Source of the DNA: Amphiura filiformis
Lineage: Eukaryota > Echinodermata > Ophiuroidea > Amphilepidida > Amphiuridae
Direction of reading: 5' to 3'
Assembly: GCF_039555335.1 (NCBI RefSeq)
Contig: NC_092628.1
Coordinates: 71,143,706 to 71,207,705 of the forward strand
DNA length: 64,000 nt
The translations under genes and the position numbers were made by a program. Shown piece by piece: positions 60,701 to 64,000 of this stretch. The stretch's first letter is position 1. Every line of letters starts with the position of its first letter. Below the pieces are notes generated by a model that was not told where the DNA came from, did no database searches, and worked only from the letters and a program-made list of their open reading frames with translations.

Positions 60701-63700
60701 GCAACAAAGAATTAAAAAGAATATTCCTGGACTTATCAAAGGCTTTTGATACTACTGATCATGACATCATTAAGTACTCTACAAAATAGACTTTCGGCTG
60801 GAATAATATTTTAAAATGCTTCTCAAAGGTATAACAATAACTGGAATAGACATACCAAGTAAAAAGTACATGAATGTGCATTGGTATTGTTGTTTTAAAA
60901 TAGTTTAAATTAATTTCCAATTACAATGTGTTTCATTAAATTAATTTCCAATTACAATGTGTTTCATTTCTGATATAAATCATGAAGACGGCTAATAGTT
61001 ATATAGTTCGTACCTTTCAGTAACCATGTTTTAGCAGACTCATACTTCTTTTGTGCTAAGCGTGTCTGGCCAATCCCAATGGCTGCAAGCGCTGATTGCT
61101 GATCAGTCTTGAAGAGATCGTGGTAGATCTGTATTGTTTTGTCATTGATACAACCTATATACAAAATGTATATGTTGATACAAAATCATACTATTGACCA
61201 TGTACTTTACGGCAAGGTATATTGTTTATTGGCATAGTGTATGAAAATTACCAAGGCAATAAAAGCAGTCCTGAAAGACTAATTTATTTTCTAAAATACT
61301 GATCAGAAATTCCTGATTAATATCATGTGCCGAATGATTGAGAAAATATTCAGAAATCGAATAAGAAGTATAAGTATGCTGAGGCTTGTGGATCAACGTC
61401 TAGGCGTTGTGCCTGTGCGTAGCGCACTATAAATCACTGCACTTTTTTATTTTTATATAAGTCGGCCTGTGCAGATTTGAAATATCTGAAGGAACTATTT
61501 GAAACGAAACAAAAGAAGTAAATCCTGCATGTAACATACCCATGTCTGATTTGATGTAGTGTTTGGCGAGTATTTTCAACGGAAATTTATCTGATGGAAA
61601 CACTTTTTGCATACGCAAACACTTGGCTTCAACTTCTGTCCAAACGTGACGTTCTTTGCACTAAAAATAAACACATATTGAATGTATAAACGAACATTTA
61701 GAGCATAATTATCAACTACAGAGGGAAAAGCACAAAAAAAATTAATTAATTAAAAAAAAACCAAAAAATAAAAAATAAAAAATAAAAAAATACCACAAAA
61801 CCAACCAAAACCAAAAACATAATGAGTCGTAAATCAATGATGATTGAAAAAAAAAGCATGTTCAGCTTATACTATTACTTACAGTCATAGAAAGCAGTAT
61901 GTCGCATTTCATCTGATCCAGTTTATTGCTATATACTGAGTCTTTCACCAACCAACACGCTGCTCTCATCTGAAAATGCCATTTATAAATAAAGAATTCC
62001 CTTCATCTAAAAATAAATGTTCACGATTACAGGGCCAACTTCTTATTTTATTGCTACACCTGCAGCAAATATTTAAGTAGAAAATCATTTATTGTGCAAT
62101 ATTAATTAGAAATGTTTCAATGGAACTACTGAACTATATTTTACCAGGGATTCTTTGTTGTTGAACCTTGCATTATTTTCGGGGAATTTCCTTTTTGGAG
62201 TGACGTCATCGTGCAATATCCGCTGACCCGCACAGGCACCCGCACATAAATTATTTCACGTGTCAGTAGACAACGTGTTAGTGACTTGTCAAATCTATTT
62301 TGATCACTTGATTTTTAAATAATCAAGTAATTTACAGTCCAAAGTCTACACAAATTGACATGTTAGGCATATCAATATAGTGCTGTGCTTTCATCGAATT
62401 GATAGTGACCAAACGTGAAGTGAAAATCTTTTATAACCCATTGTTTTAGCACCGTGAAAATAATCATATTTCCAGAACTGTGATACCAACTTCAATAGAA
62501 TTTTCAACACAATATAAATTTAGATCAAAATGTGCTTAGTTAAAGATAAGACTTTACGTGCACGTGCTGGCCAAAGGCTTCAACATAAAAAGTCCAAGAT
62601 TTGAGATCAAGAGCTATCTCAAGAACCACTGAACCAAATACTGAGCACGGTTTTACTTGTTTTAATGCATTTTTCATGCTGATTCCAAATATAGTCATGC
62701 AAATGTATGAAATTTTTGAACTTGTCTTGTCTTCTGCAGCGTGGAGAGGATAAAAAACAGTTTTGGCGCGACGAACGAGTCGGAACGACTCATATTTATG
62801 GCAAAATCAGCATAACTTGCACATGCAGGGTGAACCAACAAACATCGAATACTGAAATCACGTTTCAAGTTTACTAATAATAACATAGGCTACTTGTATT
62901 TCATTGGCCTCTAAGTATTGTTATACGTCTTTTCAAAAAAACAAACAACAAACAAAATAAACGGACAATTATATCAAATATAAACATACGATGCTTTCGT
63001 CAACTTTGGATGTGATCTTTGCTGGAAAGGAATAGATAAGATCTCGCCATTTGCTCATCACAATGCCATCGAAATCAGGATACCCTGAAAAGACCTTGAG
63101 ATTGCGAAGCTTCAAGTGAATCTGAAAAAAACCCACAAGTTTATCCGTGATGAACATGACAGTATTCCCGTTCCGATTCCATCCTTCATCATTTCTCGCT
63201 CTCGAAACTTTTCTCAGCTCGATCTTCCTTTCAACTTGATCTTCTCAGCTTATATAGGGCTTCCTTACCGACCCTTTTTAAACGGCTGCCCCATTTTCGT
63301 ATCATTTTGCACATACTATCTAAATCTGTTTGTTTCTCCAACCTCTTCCCCTTTTATTTCCTTCTCCTACCATGTCTCCCCTCTTTCTTTTATTATGCTC
63401 TTCTTCCTTTCTCTCCCTCTCTTCCCTGCCCTCTATATAACGCAGGCGTGAGAATGGCTTTTTTGAAAACTTACTAAAAAAGCGCGTGAATTCGGCCTTA
63501 AAAGGCCCAAAACAGGCTAAAAATGCGTAAATTTGGACAACAAAACTGCCTGAATTCAGACAAAAGCCTGAAAATTCTCCTCTCTACACATTTTGCATCT
63601 TATATTTTTCTTATTTCGTATAACAAAATATATTGTTTCTAACCGTGTCTTTTCCTCCAAGCTGTGTGTGAAGAACCATAGCTTTCTCAAACATTTGGTC

Positions 63701-64000
63701 CCATTCCTCTTTAGTGTTTGGTCGTGCCAATGTTAGAATGGTTAAATAGATGTCAAATAGCACCAGGGTTCTCGCTCCATTATGTTCTAAAATATCACTT
63801 AAACTCTGTATATGCAAAGAAAGAATTTCAAAGTTATTTTCATTCCGCATGGTTTATAAATAAACAAAAAAGTTCAATATTTGCTTTATAATTTATGTTA
63901 CTTATTATCATAACTTCCTTACCTTCCAACCCCGATAGTCTCGTTCGTTAATTTTGATGGCTGCACGGAAAGCTTCTTCGGCACTTGGCAACATCTTATA
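50656..64000 (-). CDS. TPR (SKI3/TTC37-like) plus methyltransferase-like gene, 3' part, 18 exons
   Basis: Eighteen exons on the minus strand join in consistent phase to 894 codons and a stop; the 5' end is beyond the window. Residues 1 to about 570 are TPR repeats. Features such as SALAAIGIGQTRLAQKKYES, GWLYLAQAQLATKDVKEAHK, HDPWNADVFFRLGKY, KWAWLRLGLIQM and AYECLGRSRLRMG follow in the same order as in the N-terminal half of animal SKI3/TTC37, scaffold of the cytosolic Ski complex that feeds mRNA to the exosome. Residues 571-894 hold a Rossmann methyltransferase-like domain (VCCIGGGPGSDIIG). The SKI3 C-terminal half is missing. It may be a real fusion, or a truncated SKI3 paralogue next to a methyltransferase gene. 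SKI3 similarity is from memory, not a search. Confidence 0.7.
51580..51938 (-). CDS. TPR-methyltransferase gene, exon Q (methyltransferase, N-terminal part)
   Basis: 119 codons from SDSDVTSLEAVDLRAIYSDT to LRCTPNILTKFPA, including GVQFAFSLLYAICPELL and QCAYMIRFFLIHCQFVPWLL. Acceptor ctgctcttcag, donor GCAG|gtattt, phase 1. This helical part precedes the Rossmann fold in GGGPGSD-type methyltransferases. If this is a separate gene, its start is not visible. Confidence 0.78.
52576..52607 (-). CDS. TPR-methyltransferase gene, 32-nt exon P joining the two parts
   Basis: LQPHPGFMTS plus two bases lies between tattttgcag and AT|gtaagt, both strong sites. It completes the TPR helix (EGAR-LQPHPG) and its end phase 2 fits the next exon. 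Without it the TPR part and the methyltransferase part would not be in phase. Being so short, it needs transcript support. Confidence 0.6.
52793..52877 (-). CDS. TPR-methyltransferase gene, exon O
   Basis: QAYECLGRSRLRMGLKYDSL followed by TAFVEGAR, a canonical TPR unit. Acceptor acaaacag; donor AGG|gtaggt (phase 0) preferred over a second gt four bases on because it fits the next exon. Confidence 0.83.
53055..53093 (-). CDS. TPR-methyltransferase gene, exon N
   Basis: A small exon reading SLWNAINGDSRSN between acceptor cgttgacag and donor CAG|gtaagg, phase 2 to 2. It sits where SKI3 has ADLQAALRADPKD. Confidence 0.78.
53345..53705 (-). repeat. Dispersed repeat family R1, copy in intron M-N
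   Basis: It matches the inverted copy at 3393-3775 (ttcataaatatgttgtctat, aaagtcaatctttgacaaga, atatataaaatgatgcagtt) with small deletions. Confidence 0.8.
53749..53867 (-). CDS. TPR-methyltransferase gene, exon M
   Basis: TKAVQILVSGLRSSPNAKWA followed by WLRLGLIQMSGCEYSQAET. The KWAWLRLGL motif closely parallels KWAWLRRGL of human SKI3 as remembered. Acceptor tgtttcag, donor AAG|gtaact, phase 0 to 2. Confidence 0.87.
54241..54450 (-). mobile_element. tRNA-derived SINE, dimer-like
   Basis: On the minus strand gagggcactgtggtgtagtg begins an A-box region and gcgggttcgaacctcgg is a B box. A second tRNA-like part with ggttcgaaccccgacggtgc follows. Both parts share tgactcacaatcgga-like sequence. 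It lies in an intron of the TPR-methyltransferase gene. Confidence 0.8.
54551..54647 (-). CDS. TPR-methyltransferase gene, exon L
   Basis: SLGQEFVELSYNLQPDGNTG followed by SYLIDICMVLQEK. The acceptor catttatag was chosen over a nearby ag because only it keeps the frame. Donor AAG|gtaacg, phase 2 to 0. Confidence 0.82.
54703..54765. repeat. (AATC)n microsatellite
   Basis: About 15 uninterrupted tcaa repeats, followed by aataaataaatc. Confidence 0.95.
54914..54993 (-). CDS. TPR-methyltransferase gene, exon K
   Basis: ALKHDPWNADVFFRLGKYIC followed by EVLAEI, a TPR unit typical of the middle of the SKI3 N-terminal arm. Acceptor tttttag, donor AAG|gtaaat, phase 0 to 2. The intron before it holds the 34-bp minisatellite. 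Confidence 0.85.
55375..57312. repeat. 34-bp intronic minisatellite
   Basis: The unit gatacaggtattgatgaagt + agctatctactgct is repeated about 55 times. The left side is diverged, the middle nearly perfect. A block of several hundred bases around 56,390-56,720 recurs at 56,810-57,110, showing recent block duplication. Each unit contains agtagctatctact, a near-palindrome. It lies in the intron between exons J and K. Confidence 0.96.
57318..57700. mobile_element. CCCAGCAAACA-type repeat, second copy
   Basis: It begins cccagcaaacaaaac and continues with tgtcgggttatataaag, acgttttt and ttaaaacgtttttac words shared with the element at 24255-24893. Confidence 0.7.
57790..57904 (-). CDS. TPR-methyltransferase gene, exon J
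   Basis: DWRRGNRADYNLQHAIKYWD followed by NSMETRTDPWMFLTSILK, TPR-like. Acceptor tagtttgag, donor AAG|gtacc, phase 2 to 0. Confidence 0.75.
58133..58245 (-). CDS. TPR-methyltransferase gene, exon I
   Basis: SIPLQSLKKATPTDLYKKLI followed by QVCKRIHSQRHRGPEAG, basic and helical. Acceptor ctaatttag, donor AAG|gtcag, phase 0 to 2. Confidence 0.72.
58490..58625. repeat. Dispersed repeat R2, copy 1
   Basis: gagaatggcttttttgaaaa, gaattcggccttaaa and gcgtaaatttggaca recur in the same order at 63445-63580, also in an intron of this gene. Confidence 0.8.
58668..58876 (-). CDS. TPR-methyltransferase gene, exon H
   Basis: It starts GLELVKDKPISSSTKSVRSQ, finishing the previous TPR helix, then continues as a Ser/Thr/Ala-rich linker and LATLASLVE. 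The linker differs from what I remember of SKI3 and may be lineage-specific. Acceptor atttatag, donor GAG|gtacg, phase 1 to 0. Confidence 0.75.
59174..60275. mobile_element. 1.1-kb TTAA-flanked MITE
   Basis: The left end ggtggctgtgtactct and the right end agagtacacagccgcg are inverted, each flanked by TTAA (59170-59173 and 60276-60279). TTAA targets are typical of piggyBac and Kolobok transposons. No transposase is present. A related end is at 5480-5708. Confidence 0.85.
60552..60653 (-). CDS. TPR-methyltransferase gene, exon G
   Basis: VAADEQNVYGWLYLAQAQLA followed by TKDVKEAHKSALK, a TPR unit with the GWxxLAxAQ pattern. Acceptor actccatag, donor AAAG|gtagat, phase 1 to 1. Confidence 0.85.
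61014..61154 (-). CDS. TPR-methyltransferase gene, exon F
   Basis: CINDKTIQIYHDLFKTDQQS followed by ALAAIGIGQTRLAQKKYESA and KTWLLK, a clear TPR unit. Acceptor tatatag, donor AAAG|gtacg, phase 1 to 1. Confidence 0.85.
61540..61660 (-). CDS. TPR-methyltransferase gene, exon E
   Basis: 40 codons plus one base; it includes LRMQKVFPSDKFPLKILAKH and YIKSDMG. The layout matches the [23 protein letters not shown] stretch of human SKI3 as I remember it. Acceptor tatttttag, donor ATGG|gtatg, phase 1. Confidence 0.8.
61883..61969 (-). CDS. TPR-methyltransferase gene, exon D
   Basis: 29 codons, MRAACWLVKDSVYSNKLDQM KCDILLSMT, with acceptor cattttcag and donor ACT|gtaagt, phase 0 to 0. Confidence 0.75.
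62990..63121 (-). CDS. TPR-methyltransferase gene, exon C
   Basis: 44 codons, IHLKLRNLKVFSGYPDFDGI ... ITSKVDESI, with acceptor tttttttcag, donor ATC|gtatg, phase 0 to 0. Helical, no catalytic motif. Confidence 0.75.
63445..63580. repeat. Dispersed repeat R2, copy 2
   Basis: It matches 58490-58625. It lies in the intron between exons B and C, next to a pyrimidine-rich tract (63,140-63,430). Confidence 0.8.
63644..63805 (-). CDS. TPR-methyltransferase gene, exon B
   Basis: 54 codons, starting SLSDILEHNGARTLVLFDIY and ending QLGGKDT. The acceptor is catatacag, the donor ACG|gttaga, phase 0 on both sides. It is helical and TPR-like. Confidence 0.78.
63923..64000 (-). CDS. TPR-methyltransferase gene, exon A (partial at window edge)
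   Basis: It encodes YKMLPSAEEAFRAAIKINER followed by DYRGWK and ends at AAG|gtaagg, phase 0. This is a TPR helix pair, like the AxxAYKKAAELEPDQLLAW region of SKI3. The exon is cut by the window end. Confidence 0.8.

Noticed and set aside
60568-60789. Plus-strand 73-codon frame ending IFLDLSKAFDTTDHDI, like a LINE reverse transcriptase motif
   Set aside because: The LDLSKAFDT.DH words do resemble a non-LTR reverse transcriptase, so a tiny LINE scrap near 60,715-60,770 is possible. The rest of the frame is antisense to exon G, and nothing else of a LINE is present.
1-64000. CRISPR arrays or prokaryotic operons
   Set aside because: Tandem arrays here have no unique spacers between short repeats, and all genes have introns; the window is eukaryotic nuclear DNA.

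Overview
The window is AT-rich, intron-bearing, repeat-dense nuclear DNA from an animal. The gene structures, the tRNA-type SINE, hAT/TA/TTAA-type miniature transposons, a chromodomain Ty3/Gypsy element and abundant taggcctac-type and aggtcaaaggtca-type words suggest a marine invertebrate, perhaps an echinoderm or another non-vertebrate deuterostome. The species cannot be fixed from the sequence alone.

0-6.5 kb is non-coding and made of dispersed repeats, a foldback element and short tandem repeats. From 6.55 to 44.8 kb the window is a head-to-tail tandem duplication of a roughly 18-20 kb unit. Each unit starts with a 76-bp minisatellite array (6.55-12.8 kb and 26.7-31.6 kb), followed by a small three-exon gene for a secreted, amidated-peptide precursor. 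Copy 1 has exons at 15.06, 16.40 and 23.83 kb; copy 2 at 41.52, 42.10 and 43.62 kb. The two precursors share a signal peptide, a Cys-x15-Cys segment and a PMTDPxRY-Gly-dibasic motif that predicts a C-terminally amidated RYamide peptide. Copy 2 reads cleanly through three exons (104 aa). Copy 1 has one extra A in exon 2, which ends the reading frame just after the peptide. The copies differ by many later insertions: several miniature transposons in copy 1, and a nearly whole, young Ty3/Gypsy element (33.78-41.12 kb) in the upstream region of copy 2.

44.8-50.6 kb is intergenic. It holds a hAT-type MITE with a perfect 8-bp target duplication and a 3.0-kb TA-flanked inverted-repeat element. The latter contains a tRNA-like sequence split by another insertion rich in GAGTCC/GGACTC arrays.

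50.66-64.0 kb on the minus strand is the 3' part of a multi-exon host gene. Eighteen exons can be joined with consistent phases into 894 codons; the 5' end lies beyond the window. The first ~570 residues are TPR sequence resembling the N-terminal half of SKI3/TTC37 (SKIC3), the Ski-complex scaffold. The last ~325 residues are a Rossmann methyltransferase-like domain with a GGGPGSD motif. The two parts are joined through a 32-nt exon, so this is either an unusual TPR-methyltransferase fusion gene or two adjacent genes. Its introns hold a 34-bp minisatellite, a tRNA-derived SINE, a TTAA-flanked MITE and other repeats.

The most interesting candidates are the duplicated peptide-precursor genes and the TPR-methyltransferase gene. 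All exon models here were built by eye from splice sites, phase and paralogue comparison.
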